Shown here in pieces: positions 53,135-63,176 of a stretch of 64,000 nucleotides of DNA (positions are counted from its first letter, which is position 1; every line of letters begins with the position of its first letter). Source of the stretch: Synechococcus sp. UW105 (GTDB taxonomy: Bacteria > Cyanobacteriota > Cyanobacteriia > PCC-6307 > Cyanobiaceae); the NCBI RefSeq assembly GCF_900473935.1, contig NZ_UCNN01000009.1:87892-151891 (forward strand), in the 5' to 3' direction. The notes under the pieces were generated by a model that was not told the origin of the DNA, did not search any database, and saw nothing but the letters and a program-made list of their open reading frames with translations. The position numbers and the translations under genes are program-made.

Positions 53135-53587
53135 ATGTCTATGGAGTTGAACGCTGCACCCTTTGCGTTGGGGCCTGAGGATCTGGAGGCTTGCCTACTG
53201 CTCGATAGCGAGGCCCTGGATGGACTGTGGACAGAACGCCAGTGGCAACGTGAACTGGAATCCAGTGATCGCCTCTGTCTCGGCATCCGGGCAGGGGGGC
53301 GGCTAGCGGCCCTCGCCTGCGGTTGGCTGGTGGTGGATGAACTACAGATCACCGCCTTGGCCGTGACATCCAGCCAACGCAAACGTGGCTTGGGAAAAAC
53401 TGTTCTCAGTGCTTTGCTTGATCAGGCACGCAGGGCCGGTGCAGTCAGTGCAACGCTGGAGGTCGCCAGCTGCAACTTGGCAGCTCTGGCGCTTTATCAA
53501 CGCTGCGGCTTCTTGAGCTGCGGAAGCCGTCGCGGCTACTACAGCGACGGACGGGATGCCCTGATTCAGTGGAGAAGTCTGACCTGA
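53135..53587 (+). CDS. rimI: Ribosomal-protein-alanine N-acetyltransferase-like (RimI)
   Basis: A 150-residue GNAT protein. It shows ELQITALAVTSSQRKRGLGK as the acetyl-CoA loop (Q/R-x-x-G-x-G/A form), then ATLEVASCNLAALALYQRCG and the YYSDGRDA motif typical of RimI. RimI acetylates the N-terminal alanine of ribosomal protein S18. Other N-terminal acetyltransferases share this layout. The start is ATG at 53135, divergent from lysA with about 80 bases between starts. Confidence 0.88.
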   Translation: MSMELNAAPFALGPEDLEACLLLDSEALDGLWTERQWQRELESSDRLCLGIRAGGRLAALACGWLVVDELQITALAVTSSQRKRGLGKTVLSALLDQARRAGAVSATLEVASCNLAALALYQRCGFLSCGSRRGYYSDGRDALIQWRSLT

Positions 53588-53789
53588 AAGGCACGCGGCA
53601 AGTGACCGCTGATTTTCGGTGCGGATAACCGGCCTGAGCGATAGAAATCACCGTCAATTTGAATGGCTTGATTGATACTTTTGCCTGAGCCAACCCCGCT
53701 ACTGGAAAGGGATGTGGTCAAGCGAAGCCATTTGCCACAATCCTGCTCCGGTCCTGATAAGTTAGTTCTATCTACTTCCGGCCTGGACG

Positions 53790-56399
53790 ATGTTCGAGCG
53801 GTTTACCGAGAAGGCCATCAAGGTGATCATGCTGGCCCAAGAGGAGGCCCGCCGCCTGGGGCACAATTTTGTTGGAACAGAGCAAATTCTGCTCGGCCTG
53901 ATTGGTGAAGGCACTGGTGTTGCCGCCAAGGTGCTCAAGTCAATGGGCGTCAATCTCAAGGATGCCCGGGTCGAAGTCGAGAAAATCATCGGTCGCGGTT
54001 CCGGCTTTGTGGCCGTTGAGATCCCCTTCACACCAAGAGCGAAGCGGGTCCTTGAGCTGTCACTCGAAGAAGCACGTCAGCTGGGCCACAACTACATCGG
54101 TACCGAGCATCTGCTGCTTGGCCTGATTCGAGAAGGTGAGGGTGTCGCGGCAAGGGTGCTCGAAAATCTTGGCGTCGACCTCGCCAAGGTGCGCACTCAG
54201 GTCATCCGCATGCTCGGCGAAACCGCCGAAGTGGGTGCTGGGACGGGCAGCAGTGGCAGTAAAGGTTCGACAAAAACTCCAACTCTTGATGAATTCGGCA
54301 GCAACCTCACCCAATTAGCTGGAGAGGGCAAGCTTGACCCTGTCGTTGGTCGTCAGAATGAAATTGACCGCGTGATTCAAATCCTGGGCCGTCGCACCAA
54401 AAACAATCCTGTGTTGATTGGCGAGCCCGGCGTAGGCAAGACAGCCATCGCAGAAGGATTAGCCCAACGGATTCAACAGGGCGACATTCCTGACATTCTT
54501 GAAGAGAAACGTGTTCTCACTCTCGATATTGGCTTGCTGGTGGCCGGCACCAAATATCGCGGCGAGTTCGAAGAGCGTCTCAAAAAGATCATGGAGGAGA
54601 TCAAGTCTGCCGGAAACGTGATCCTGGTGATCGATGAGGTTCACACCCTGATTGGCGCCGGTGCCGCCGAGGGGGCGATCGATGCTGCCAACATCCTCAA
54701 ACCGGCTCTGGCCCGAGGTGAACTGCAATGCATCGGTGCCACCACACTGGATGAATACCGCAAGCACATTGAACGGGATGCTGCCCTGGAACGACGCTTC
54801 CAGCCTGTGAATGTGGGAGAGCCTTCGATCGAAGACACGATCGAGATCTTGCGCGGCCTGCGGGAGCGATATGAACAACATCACCGTCTCAAGATCACAG
54901 ATGAAGCCCTGGAGGCAGCCGCCACGTTGGGCGACCGGTACATCTCCGACCGTTTCCTTCCCGACAAGGCCATCGACTTGATCGATGAAGCTGGAAGCCG
55001 TGTACGCCTGCTCAATTCCAAGCTCCCCCCCGCAGCCAAAGAGGTGGATAAGGAACTCCGCGCTGTGCAAAAGGACAAAGAACAAGCAGTGCGTGAACAG
55101 GATTTCACCCGTGCCGGTGAACTGAGAGATAAGGAAGTTGAACTGCGCGAACAGATCCGCAGCCTGCTGCAAACCAACCGCGATGCAGCTGAGAACGTCA
55201 GCAGTGAAGGCGAACCCTCTGGCACAGCCGTAGAGACCTCAGCGAGCACGACTGGTGTTGTGACGGCAGAGCCACTCGCCCCGGTCGACAGCACTGAAGC
55301 TCAGGCAACGGAACTCACCACCCCAGTGGTGGATGAGGAGGATATTGCCCAAATCGTGGCGTCCTGGACCGGTGTCCCTGTGCAGAAACTCACCGAAAGT
55401 GAATCGGTGAAGCTGCTCAACATGGAGGACACACTCCACAAGCGTCTAATCGGCCAAGACGAAGCAGTCAAAGCGGTGTCGAAAGCGATCCGTCGGGCCC
55501 GGGTAGGCCTCAAAAATCCCAATCGCCCCATTGCAAGTTTCATTTTCTCCGGACCCACGGGGGTCGGAAAAACTGAACTCACCAAGGCGCTGGCCACCTA
55601 CTTCTTTGGAAGCGAGGAGGCAATGATCCGCCTCGACATGTCCGAATTCATGGAGCGCCACACCGTCAGCAAGCTGATTGGATCCCCTCCTGGCTACGTC
55701 GGATTCAACGAGGGTGGACAACTCACTGAGGCCGTGCGTCGCCGCCCCTACACCGTTGTTCTCTTCGATGAAATCGAGAAAGCCCATCCTGATGTGTTCA
55801 ACCTGCTGCTGCAGCTTCTGGAAGACGGCCGACTGACCGATTCCAAAGGCCGCACAGTCGATTTCAAGAACACGCTTGTGATCATGACGTCGAACATCGG
55901 TTCGAAAGTGATTGAGAAAGGCGGCGGCGGCCTTGGCTTCGAGTTCTCAGGTGAAAACGCCGAAGAGAACCAGTACAACCGCATCCGCTCACTGGTGAAT
56001 GAAGAACTCAAGCAGTACTTCCGTCCCGAATTCCTCAACCGTCTCGACGAGATCATCGTCTTCCGTCAGCTCAACCGTGAAGAGGTGAAGCAGATTGCCG
56101 AAATTATGCTGCGGGAGGTGTTCTCACGCATTGGCGAAAAAGGCATCACGCTCACGGTGTCCGACGCCTTCAAGGAACGTCTCGTTGAGGAGGGCTTCAA
56201 CCCCGCCTATGGAGCCCGTCCCCTACGCCGTGCTGTGATGCGCCTTCTGGAAGACAGCCTTGCCGAAGAGGTGCTTTCTGGACGCATTAAGGATGGAGAC
56301 TGCGTCGAAGTCGATGTCGATGCCGACAAGAAGGTGGTCGTGCGTCACCGCAATGCAGCAACACCAGTCACCCCTGAACTGGCCAGCGCCGGCCTCTGA
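53790..56399 (+). CDS. clpC: Clp protease ATP-binding subunit ClpC
   Basis: An 869-residue AAA+ unfoldase. Two ClpN repeats open the protein ([20 protein letters not shown]; second copy from about residue 75), then AAA-1 with Walker [15 protein letters not shown] near 210, a UVR-type coiled region ([20 protein letters not shown]), a Ser/Thr-Ala-rich linker insert (residues about 470-515), and AAA-2 with Walker [15 protein letters not shown] near 590. It feeds substrates to ClpP and is essential in cyanobacteria. A 200-base upstream gap should hold its promoter. Confidence 0.97.
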   Translation: MFERFTEKAIKVIMLAQEEARRLGHNFVGTEQILLGLIGEGTGVAAKVLKSMGVNLKDARVEVEKIIGRGSGFVAVEIPFTPRAKRVLELSLEEARQLGHNYIGTEHLLLGLIREGEGVAARVLENLGVDLAKVRTQVIRMLGETAEVGAGTGSSGSKGSTKTPTLDEFGSNLTQLAGEGKLDPVVGRQNEIDRVIQILGRRTKNNPVLIGEPGVGKTAIAEGLAQRIQQGDIPDILEEKRVLTLDIGLLVAGTKYRGEFEERLKKIMEEIKSAGNVILVIDEVHTLIGAGAAEGAIDAANILKPALARGELQCIGATTLDEYRKHIERDAALERRFQPVNVGEPSIEDTIEILRGLRERYEQHHRLKITDEALEAAATLGDRYISDRFLPDKAIDLIDEAGSRVRLLNSKLPPAAKEVDKELRAVQKDKEQAVREQDFTRAGELRDKEVELREQIRSLLQTNRDAAENVSSEGEPSGTAVETSASTTGVVTAEPLAPVDSTEAQATELTTPVVDEEDIAQIVASWTGVPVQKLTESESVKLLNMEDTLHKRLIGQDEAVKAVSKAIRRARVGLKNPNRPIASFIFSGPTGVGKTELTKALATYFFGSEEAMIRLDMSEFMERHTVSKLIGSPPGYVGFNEGGQLTEAVRRRPYTVVLFDEIEKAHPDVFNLLLQLLEDGRLTDSKGRTVDFKNTLVIMTSNIGSKVIEKGGGGLGFEFSGENAEENQYNRIRSLVNEELKQYFRPEFLNRLDEIIVFRQLNREEVKQIAEIMLREVFSRIGEKGITLTVSDAFKERLVEEGFNPAYGARPLRRAVMRLLEDSLAEEVLSGRIKDGDCVEVDVDADKKVVVRHRNAATPVTPELASAGL

Positions 56400-56406
56400 G
56401 CCAACG

Positions 56407-57546
56407 ATGCAGCTCCAACCATCAGCCTGCTCCATGCAGGCCATCGCTCCTGCCCAGGTGATCCGCGGACAATCCGCCTGGCAGGAAGGTTTGCCGCTGA
56501 TTTCTGATCTCTGCAAGCATCCTGCCCTGCTCGGTCGCAGTCAAGCCACACAACATCTGCGCCAAGAACTCAATCTTGATTTGCGCTCGCAGGGGCTTGA
56601 GCCGGTCGAGTTGACCCTCGAACACGACTGCTGCGAAGAGGATCTGAAGCAGCTTCAGGAGCAGCTCACGATCAATCGCTGCGACGCGGTGATCGCAGCA
56701 GGAGGAGGCAAAGTTCTCGACGCCGGCAAGCTTCTGGCCGATCGCCTCGGCATCGTCTGTATCACCGTGCCGCTGAGCGCTGCCACCTGTGCCGGTTGGA
56801 CCGCCCTTGCCAATCTCTATTCCAGAGAGGGAGCCTTCCGCGGCGATGTCAGCCTTCATCGCTGCCCGGATCTACTCATTTTTGACCACAACCTGGTGCG
56901 ACAGGCCCCGAGCCGAACCCTTGCTAGCGGGGTCGCCGATGCCCTGGCCAAGTGGTATGAGGCCTCTGTTAGCAGTGGGTCCAGCAGTGACGGCATGATC
57001 CAACAGGCGGTACAGATGGCCAGAGTGCTGCGCGATCAGCTGCTACTGGATGCCGAGGACGCCCTCAAGAACCCTGGAAGTGAGGCATGGGTCCGTGTCG
57101 CCGAAGCCTGCGCCCTCACCGCTGGTCTGATCGGCGGTCTAGGTGGAGCCCAATGCCGCACGGTTGCTGCCCACGCTGTCCATAACGGTCTCACCCAACT
57201 GATGGCCTGTCATGGGGTGCTCCACGGCGAAAAGGTGGGCTTCGGAATCCTGGTGCAACTTCGTCTGGAGGAACGCTTGGGCGGTAATCAACTCGCAGCC
57301 CAAGCGCGAAGACAGTTGCTGCCGCTCCTCCAAACGCTTCAGCTGCCGGTCACTCTGAAGGATCTCGGGCTCGGCAAGGCTGGTCTGGACCAACTGCAAG
57401 CGGCCTGTTGCTTTGCCTGCCGACCCGGATCGGACCTCCACCACCTTCCCTTCACTGTCAGCGACAGCGACTTGCTCGAGGCCTTGGTGAGCATGGAAAC
57501 TGAAGCCCACGACACGCATCGTCAGCCAATGGAGAGTCAGGCTTGA
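56407..57546 (+). CDS. Glycerol dehydrogenase-like iron/zinc alcohol dehydrogenase
   Basis: A 379-residue protein from the ATG at 56407, seven bases after clpC; the frame is open upstream inside clpC. It has the NAD-binding region DAVIAAGGGKVLDAGKLLAD, the TVPLSAATCAGWTALANLYS region and two histidine metal-ligand segments, TVAAHAVHNGLTQL and CHGVLHGEKVGFGIL. This is the layout of GldA-type dehydrogenases. The substrate may be glycerol or another polyol; the cyanobacterial members are uncharacterised. The stop overlaps the TTG of the next gene (TTGA). Confidence 0.88.
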   Translation: MQLQPSACSMQAIAPAQVIRGQSAWQEGLPLISDLCKHPALLGRSQATQHLRQELNLDLRSQGLEPVELTLEHDCCEEDLKQLQEQLTINRCDAVIAAGGGKVLDAGKLLADRLGIVCITVPLSAATCAGWTALANLYSREGAFRGDVSLHRCPDLLIFDHNLVRQAPSRTLASGVADALAKWYEASVSSGSSSDGMIQQAVQMARVLRDQLLLDAEDALKNPGSEAWVRVAEACALTAGLIGGLGGAQCRTVAAHAVHNGLTQLMACHGVLHGEKVGFGILVQLRLEERLGGNQLAAQARRQLLPLLQTLQLPVTLKDLGLGKAGLDQLQAACCFACRPGSDLHHLPFTVSDSDLLEALVSMETEAHDTHRQPMESQA

Positions 57547-58403
57547 GCAACCGGCAGCTTCTCAAAGACGCCGCCACCACATTGCTAGATCCCCAGGCTC
57601 GAGCACTACTGGACGGTTTGGAGTGGTGGGAGCTAAGTGGTCCGATCCCCGATCAGTATCCAGTGGTGCGACTCGGCAGCGGCATGCCGGTTCTGCTCCT
57701 GCATGGATTTGACAGCAGCCATCTTGAATTCCGGCGTCTGGTGCCCCTGCTGCGCGATCGCTACAGCCTGATCATTCCCGATCTCTATGGCTTTGGCTTC
57801 TGCCCGAGGCACGACCACGCAGCCGTTGGACCAGAAGAGGTGCTCGACCATCTGGGCCATCTGCTCGAAAAGCTTCCCAGCAGTGACCCGATCGGCATCA
57901 TCGGCGCCTCGATGGGAGGAGCAGTCGCGATGGAACTGGCACGACGCCATCCTGAGCGGATTGGCCGATTGCTCCTGCTCTCTCCTGCAGGCCTAGACGG
58001 AACACCAAGGCCATTGCCACCTGGTCTTGATCAACTCGGAGTGTGGTTCCTTGGCCGCCAGGGAGTCCGTAAGGGGCTATGCCGTCAGGCCTTCGCCGAC
58101 CCTGCCAGCAGTGTTGGCGCTCCGGAAGTGCAGATCGCTTCCCTTCACCTCCAGGTGCCCGGCTGGGGGCGTTCCTTAGCGGCATTCGCCCGTAGTGGTG
58201 GCTTCGCAGGTTGTGGTGAGCCGCTGCCCTCCCAGCCGCTGCATGTGCTCTGGGGCCAGCAGGATCGCATCTTGAGAGCACCACAAAAGCAGGCGGCGCA
58301 AGAGCTGCTGGGGACACGGCTTGAAGAGGTTGCAGCCTGTGGACATCTGCCCCATCTCGATCAAGCTGAATTGGTGGCCCAGCGCTGGAACGTGATGGAA
58401 TAG
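57543..58403 (+). CDS. Alpha/beta hydrolase
   Basis: A 286-residue hydrolase with a TTG start overlapping the dehydrogenase stop by four bases. The oxyanion segment is VLLLHGFDSSHLEF, the nucleophile Ser lies in GIIGASMGGAVAMELA, the acid in WGQQDRIL and the catalytic His in ACGHLPHLD. It is cytosolic with no signal peptide. The substrate cannot be inferred; homologues of this form exist widely in cyanobacteria. It is likely expressed with the neighbouring dehydrogenase and DUF2993 genes. Confidence 0.88.
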   Translation: MSNRQLLKDAATTLLDPQARALLDGLEWWELSGPIPDQYPVVRLGSGMPVLLLHGFDSSHLEFRRLVPLLRDRYSLIIPDLYGFGFCPRHDHAAVGPEEVLDHLGHLLEKLPSSDPIGIIGASMGGAVAMELARRHPERIGRLLLLSPAGLDGTPRPLPPGLDQLGVWFLGRQGVRKGLCRQAFADPASSVGAPEVQIASLHLQVPGWGRSLAAFARSGGFAGCGEPLPSQPLHVLWGQQDRILRAPQKQAAQELLGTRLEEVAACGHLPHLDQAELVAQRWNVME

Positions 58404-58408
58404 TCAGC

Positions 58409-59044
58409 ATGAGCGAAAAGGCTTCCAGCTCAGGGCCCATCCTGCAGTTTCTGGCCAATGGCCTGAACCTATGGATCCGCAGCCAGTGTGACGAGGTCGG
58501 GGATCTCAATCTGTTGCTCAACGGGTCCGCTCTTCAGCTGCTGAAGGGCAAGTTGAACGGCGTAGAACTGGAAGGGCGTCTGGTGACCTTTCAGGGGCTT
58601 CCGATCCATCACGCTGAACTACGGAGCGGACCACTGAGCCTCAACCTCAACCCCGCCCAACCCGGTCAGATCCTCCAACTGAAACACGATTTTCAGCTGA
58701 CGGGTGCCGTGACCATGCGCGGCGTTGATCTCAACCGTGCCTTGCTCACCGAACGCTGGCGCTGGCTTGGGGACTGGCTCGCGGAGCAGTTAATGGGGCT
58801 CTCCACCCTGGGCGGCCTGGAGATCGACAATGACATCCTGGTGCTCACCGCCCCGGTGAGCAATGCGGGGGAAGTGGTGAGCAAGCGCTTTCGGCTCGAT
58901 GCCGCCAACGGCACAGTGCGCATCTGCAGGATTGAGGCGGAAGGAGAGGTGCTACTGCCGATGGATCAAAAGATCACGATCGAAGCTGCTGATCTCAAAG
59001 CAGGCCAGCTACACCTCAATGGCGGGGCCACCGTCACACCCTGA
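58409..59044 (+). CDS. DUF2993 (LmeA-like) protein
   Basis: A 211-residue protein matching the cyanobacterial DUF2993 family: QCDEVGDLNLLLNGSALQLL, GVELEGRLVTFQGLPIHHAE, LTGAVTMRGVDLNRALLTER and ILVLTAPVSNAGEVV. The family includes LmeA-like phospholipid-binding beta-strand proteins, but this member has no obvious signal peptide. It starts five bases after the hydrolase stop and converges on cdsA. Function unknown. Confidence 0.87.
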   Translation: MSEKASSSGPILQFLANGLNLWIRSQCDEVGDLNLLLNGSALQLLKGKLNGVELEGRLVTFQGLPIHHAELRSGPLSLNLNPAQPGQILQLKHDFQLTGAVTMRGVDLNRALLTERWRWLGDWLAEQLMGLSTLGGLEIDNDILVLTAPVSNAGEVVSKRFRLDAANGTVRICRIEAEGEVLLPMDQKITIEAADLKAGQLHLNGGATVTP

Positions 59045-59052
59045 ATATGGCC

Positions 59053-59919
59053 TTATCCGTAAGGCAACTGCGGTAACAACAACGTGACAGCGTAGTACAC
59101 CACGGCGGGCGTGAACAGATAGCTATCGATCCGATCAAGGATGCCGCCATGACCCGGTAGAGCATCGCCTGAATCCTTCAGCCCAGCATCTCGTTTCATC
59201 ATCGACTCGGTGAGATCACCCACTAAGGCGAACAACGCCACAAGTGCCCCGAGCAAGCCACCGGAGAAGACAGCCCATGGCCAGTGCATCCAGAGGGCAA
59301 AGGTGATGCCCACAGCCACTGCTGCCAGCATCCCGCCAAGAGCTCCTTCCACTGTTTTGCCAGGCGAAATCGGAGACAGGGGCAGCCGACCAAAGCGACG
59401 ACCGATCAAATAGGACCCGATGTCGCTAGCAACGATCATCAAGCAGGCCATCAGGGTGATGACAAGACCGGCTGACAACCAGGCAGGACCATGTGGAAGG
59501 AGCTCAGGGCTACCGAGCTGACGCAAACGAAGCCAGTGACTGGGCAGGTATCCCAGATAGAACAGGCCGAAGATCGATGCCGCGATGTCGGCAATCGAAC
59601 CGGTGACCGGCTGCAACAACAACCAACCGCAGATCGCAGCGCCTGATAGCGGCAGCACGGCTGACGCCAGATGGGAGGGCAGGCCGCCGGTGAGATCCCA
59701 CTGGGTGCTGATCAGCAACAGCTGACAGGCCACCAAAGTGGTTTTGGTGGCAGGCCGAATGCCCGTGCACTGAGCCATGCGGAAGAATTCCAGCAAGCCA
59801 AGATGCACGATCACGCCAAGGGCCACGGTGAACCACCAGCCGCCAAGGCCTACAACCACCAATCCGAACAGGCCGGCTGCAAGACCGCTGACCAGGCGCT
59901 GCCGGGAAACGCTCTGCAT
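59053..59919 (-). CDS. cdsA: Phosphatidate cytidylyltransferase
   Basis: A 288-residue integral membrane enzyme making CDP-diacylglycerol from CTP and phosphatidate. There are about eight helices, the PISPGKTVEGALGGMLAAVA loop and the CDS signature SMMKRDAGLKDSGDALPGHG followed by GILDRIDSYLF. The ATG at 59919 is chosen; a TTG at 59940 overlaps the upstream decarboxylase gene and adds seven residues. Its last gene neighbour is the convergent DUF2993 gene. Confidence 0.95.
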   Translation of the reverse strand: MQSVSRQRLVSGLAAGLFGLVVVGLGGWWFTVALGVIVHLGLLEFFRMAQCTGIRPATKTTLVACQLLLISTQWDLTGGLPSHLASAVLPLSGAAICGWLLLQPVTGSIADIAASIFGLFYLGYLPSHWLRLRQLGSPELLPHGPAWLSAGLVITLMACLMIVASDIGSYLIGRRFGRLPLSPISPGKTVEGALGGMLAAVAVGITFALWMHWPWAVFSGGLLGALVALFALVGDLTESMMKRDAGLKDSGDALPGHGGILDRIDSYLFTPAVVYYAVTLLLPQLPYG

Positions 59920-59929
59920 CGCCTGACCT

Positions 59930-61381
59930 TCAGGCCACAATCCTTACCCTACTGCTGATCTGATCCGGCCAAAAGCGACGCTGCTGCTCGATCCAGTTCA
60001 CGCGGGACACATCAAGCCGCTCGCCCGGAACAAGCAGAGGAATGCCCGGGGGATAAGGGCAAACCATCTCAGCAGCGATCGCGCCCACAGCATCAGCCCA
60101 AGGAAGCTGCTGACAAGGAGCACACCAGGCTTTGCCGCAGGCCATGTCCGGAGACGCCACCAGGGGTAAGGGTGGCGGTGTGAAAGGAGGCAGGGCTTTC
60201 TCAAAAGGCTGCGAGGCCTTCAATGCGCGCCATTGACGCAGCATCTCAGCTGCAAGGCGGGGCCGGGTGGTCATCCCGAGACAGAAGGTGAGGCAGCCTG
60301 GTTCCGGCAACTCCGCCACCAGCCCTCTCGGCATCAACCAGGCGTCAGCGTCAAGGCCACTGATGCCTGCAGCGCCGGTATGCCAGATCAGCCTCAGGGG
60401 ATCTGTGGTGGCGAGCAGAGGAAGCTGCTGCTGACGCAGGCGCGCATGCAGGCCTCTGGCCTGATGGAGCAAATGCTTCAACCGTCGACGTCCATCCAGG
60501 GTCTGCCAATCAGCAAGAGCCGCTTCACAGGAGGCCAGCAACAAAGCACTAGGGCTGGTGGTCTGCAACCAACTGAGGCTGCGCTGCAGGGCCTCGATTG
60601 GGATGCGTCCGCCCTGATGCCAGAGCACGGCCGTCTGACCGAGGCCAGTGGAGGATTTGTGCAGGGAATGCACCACCAGGTCAGCGCCAGCGTGAACGGC
60701 AGAACCAGGAAGGTGCGGGTCAATCCCGGGCAGGAAATGGGCTCCGTGCGCTTCATCCACCAACACCGGCAACTGACGTTGATGGAGAAGAGCAACCAGG
60801 GGGCCGGGATCGACGGCATAGCCGTGATAAGTGGGTTGCACCAGAACGGCACCGGAAACCTGGTGCCCTTCGGCCTCGACGACAGCGAGCACACGTTCCA
60901 GCCAAACGGCATCGACAGCGGCCACATGACCGCGATCGACAAGGAATGGCAGGTCAAACAACACCGGGGTGATGCCCCCCAGAGCGCACGCCTGGATCAA
61001 GCTGCGATGACTGTTGCGTGGCATCAAAAGCGCCTGACCAGGCTGGGCCATCGCCAACACCGCGGCCTGGAGCATGCCAGTGGCGCCGTTCACTCCATAC
61101 CAACACCTGTCAACGCCGTAAGCCGCCGCCGCCGCGTGCTGGCTGGCGGCTACGGCGCCGTTCTCTAATAAAGGACCACCAATTGCGGGAAGCTCGGGCA
61201 AATCCCAAACGCCAGGGCGACCAGAGAGCAAACGCCGCATCGCAGCAGGCAATCCAGGCCCACCTCCGTGGGCGGGCAAATGCAGCCACCGTCCCCGACC
61301 TGGACGCAACAGCCCCCGGCGTGGACGCAACAGCGGCATCAAAGGCGTGTCCAAAGCCGGTTCGCCGGTTCGTTCCATCAT
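59930..61381 (-). CDS. Orn/Lys/Arg decarboxylase-family PLP enzyme
   Basis: A 483-residue fold-type I PLP enzyme. Key parts: WYGVNGATGMLQAAVLAMAQ (cofactor phosphate site), NSHRSLIQACALGGITPVLF, VLVDEAHGAHFLPG with the PLP Asp and His, and HSLHKSSTGLGQTAVL with the Schiff-base lysine. The family covers ornithine, lysine and arginine decarboxylases; the substrate cannot be read from the sequence. It is shorter than the inducible enterobacterial enzymes, as in cyanobacteria and Gram-positives. Two ATGs occur at 61381 and 61378. It is divergent from the ABC1 kinase. Confidence 0.9.
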   Translation of the reverse strand: MMERTGEPALDTPLMPLLRPRRGLLRPGRGRWLHLPAHGGGPGLPAAMRRLLSGRPGVWDLPELPAIGGPLLENGAVAASQHAAAAAYGVDRCWYGVNGATGMLQAAVLAMAQPGQALLMPRNSHRSLIQACALGGITPVLFDLPFLVDRGHVAAVDAVWLERVLAVVEAEGHQVSGAVLVQPTYHGYAVDPGPLVALLHQRQLPVLVDEAHGAHFLPGIDPHLPGSAVHAGADLVVHSLHKSSTGLGQTAVLWHQGGRIPIEALQRSLSWLQTTSPSALLLASCEAALADWQTLDGRRRLKHLLHQARGLHARLRQQQLPLLATTDPLRLIWHTGAAGISGLDADAWLMPRGLVAELPEPGCLTFCLGMTTRPRLAAEMLRQWRALKASQPFEKALPPFTPPPLPLVASPDMACGKAWCAPCQQLPWADAVGAIAAEMVCPYPPGIPLLVPGERLDVSRVNWIEQQRRFWPDQISSRVRIVA

Positions 61382-61444
61382 TGATCAGCACGACCAGTGC
61401 TTCTCAACTGCTGCCTAGATTCGTGGCCTTCACTCCCCAACGGC

Positions 61445-63127
61445 ATGGCAGGCAGCGCCGACCAGCAGAGTGCTTCTCTGCGCTACCAACCCGGACGCGA
61501 CAGTCGGTGGCTACTGTTCAGGCCTTGGGTTGCACTCCCCAGGATTCTGCACATCACCTGGGCATTGCTTGGGCTGATGCTGAGCCTGCTGATCCGAGGG
61601 AACAGCAAAGATCCAGAAGTGCAGCGAAAACTGGCGCGAACGCTGCTGCGCACCCTGACCAACCTGGGGCCATGCTTCATCAAGGTCGGGCAGGCTCTCT
61701 CGACTCGACCGGATCTGATCCGGAGGGACTGGCTGGAGGAACTCACCCGCCTGCAGGACGATCTGCCCGCCTTCGACCATGCCGTGGCGCTTGCCACCAT
61801 TCAGGAGGAACTCGGCGCTCCTGTGGAGCAACTGTTCGAACAGTTCCCTGATCAGCCCATGGCCGCAGCCAGTCTTGGCCAGGTGTACCGGGCTCGACTC
61901 CACGGCCAGCACTGGGTAGCTGTGAAGGTCCAACGACCGAATCTCGCCTTCATCCTTCGGCGCGACATGGTGCTGATCCGCAGTCTCGCCGTCCTCACTG
62001 CCCCCTTCCTGCCGCTCAACCTCGGCTTTGGGCTCGGGGAGATTATCGATGAATTTGGTCGCAGTCTTTTCGAGGAGATCGACTACGAACGTGAAGCAGC
62101 CAATGCCGAGCGATTCGCTGGTCTGTTTGCCGACAACCCTGCAGTGACGATCCCGCGGGTGGAGAGGATGCTCACCTCACGACGGGTGCTGACCACAAGC
62201 TGGATTCACGGCACCAAACTGCGCGATCGCCAGGAACTACGTGCTCAACGCCTGGACCCAAGTGCTCTGATCCGCACTGGCGTGATTAGTGGACTGCAGC
62301 AGTTGCTGGAGTTCGGCTATTTCCATGCCGATCCCCACCCCGGCAATCTGTTCGCACTCAGCGGTCGGACCGGCGAACTAGGCCACGTGGCCTATGTGGA
62401 TTTCGGAATGATGGACTCAATCAGCGATACCGACAGGCTCACGCTCACCGGGGCTGTCGTGCATCTGATCAACAGAGAATTTGAAGCCCTTGCCCGAGAC
62501 TTCCAACAACTGGGATTCCTTCTGCCCCATGCCGACCTCGCACCGATTGTGCCGGCGCTTGAGGAGGTTTTAGGCGGCAGCCTTGGTGATTCCGTCGGTT
62601 CGTTCAACTTCAAGGCGATCACCGACCGCTTCTCAGAGCTGATGTACGACTACCCCTTCCGGGTGCCAGCTCGCTTCGCCCTCATCATCCGTGCCGTCGT
62701 GAGCCAGGAGGGTCTTGCCCTGCGGCTGGACCCTGACTTCAGGATCATTGCAGTGGCCTATCCCTATGTGGCCAAGCGGCTCTTAGCGGGAGACACCCGA
62801 GAAATGCGAGAGAAGCTCCTGGAGGTGATCTTCGATCAACAGGGCCAACTGCGGATCGAACGCTTGGAGAGCCTGCTTCAGGTGGTTGGAGACAGTGGAA
62901 CCTCACCTGGGCTAGAGCTCATCCCAGTCGCTGGGGCGGGACTAAAACTGCTGCTTGGCAAAGATGGCAGCGATCTGCGCCGGCGCCTCCTGCTCACCCT
63001 GATTAAGGACGATCGCCTCAGTACCAGTGATCTGCGCGCCCTGGGATCGATGCTTGGCAGAACCTTCGCACCAGTCAAGATGGCCGAGACCATGCTTCAG
63101 CGTCTGAACCCTCTGGCGGCGGCATGA
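61445..63127 (+). CDS. ABC1/UbiB-family atypical kinase
   Basis: A 560-residue protein from the ATG at 61445; the open frame back to 61397 lies opposite the upstream region of the decarboxylase. Motifs are KVGQALSTRPDLIRRDW (KxGQ), PMAAASLGQVYRARL (A-rich loop), WVAVKVQRPN (ATP lysine), FHADPHPGNLFAL (catalytic) and VAYVDFGMMD (metal). A hydrophobic helix is near residue 35-55. Homologues act as ATPases in isoprenoid quinone or membrane lipid homeostasis. In cyanobacteria several copies occur; the role is not defined. Confidence 0.93.
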   Translation: MAGSADQQSASLRYQPGRDSRWLLFRPWVALPRILHITWALLGLMLSLLIRGNSKDPEVQRKLARTLLRTLTNLGPCFIKVGQALSTRPDLIRRDWLEELTRLQDDLPAFDHAVALATIQEELGAPVEQLFEQFPDQPMAAASLGQVYRARLHGQHWVAVKVQRPNLAFILRRDMVLIRSLAVLTAPFLPLNLGFGLGEIIDEFGRSLFEEIDYEREAANAERFAGLFADNPAVTIPRVERMLTSRRVLTTSWIHGTKLRDRQELRAQRLDPSALIRTGVISGLQQLLEFGYFHADPHPGNLFALSGRTGELGHVAYVDFGMMDSISDTDRLTLTGAVVHLINREFEALARDFQQLGFLLPHADLAPIVPALEEVLGGSLGDSVGSFNFKAITDRFSELMYDYPFRVPARFALIIRAVVSQEGLALRLDPDFRIIAVAYPYVAKRLLAGDTREMREKLLEVIFDQQGQLRIERLESLLQVVGDSGTSPGLELIPVAGAGLKLLLGKDGSDLRRRLLLTLIKDDRLSTSDLRALGSMLGRTFAPVKMAETMLQRLNPLAAA

Positions 63128-63176
63128 GTCCTTTAAGGTCGATCGTTGTTCTGCCGTTCAACGGAGCCTCCTAGCC

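Noticed and set aside
60233..61851. 311- and 277-codon plus frames opposite the decarboxylase and in the ABC1 kinase region
   Set aside because: The real decarboxylase and kinase motifs are in other frames; these have none.
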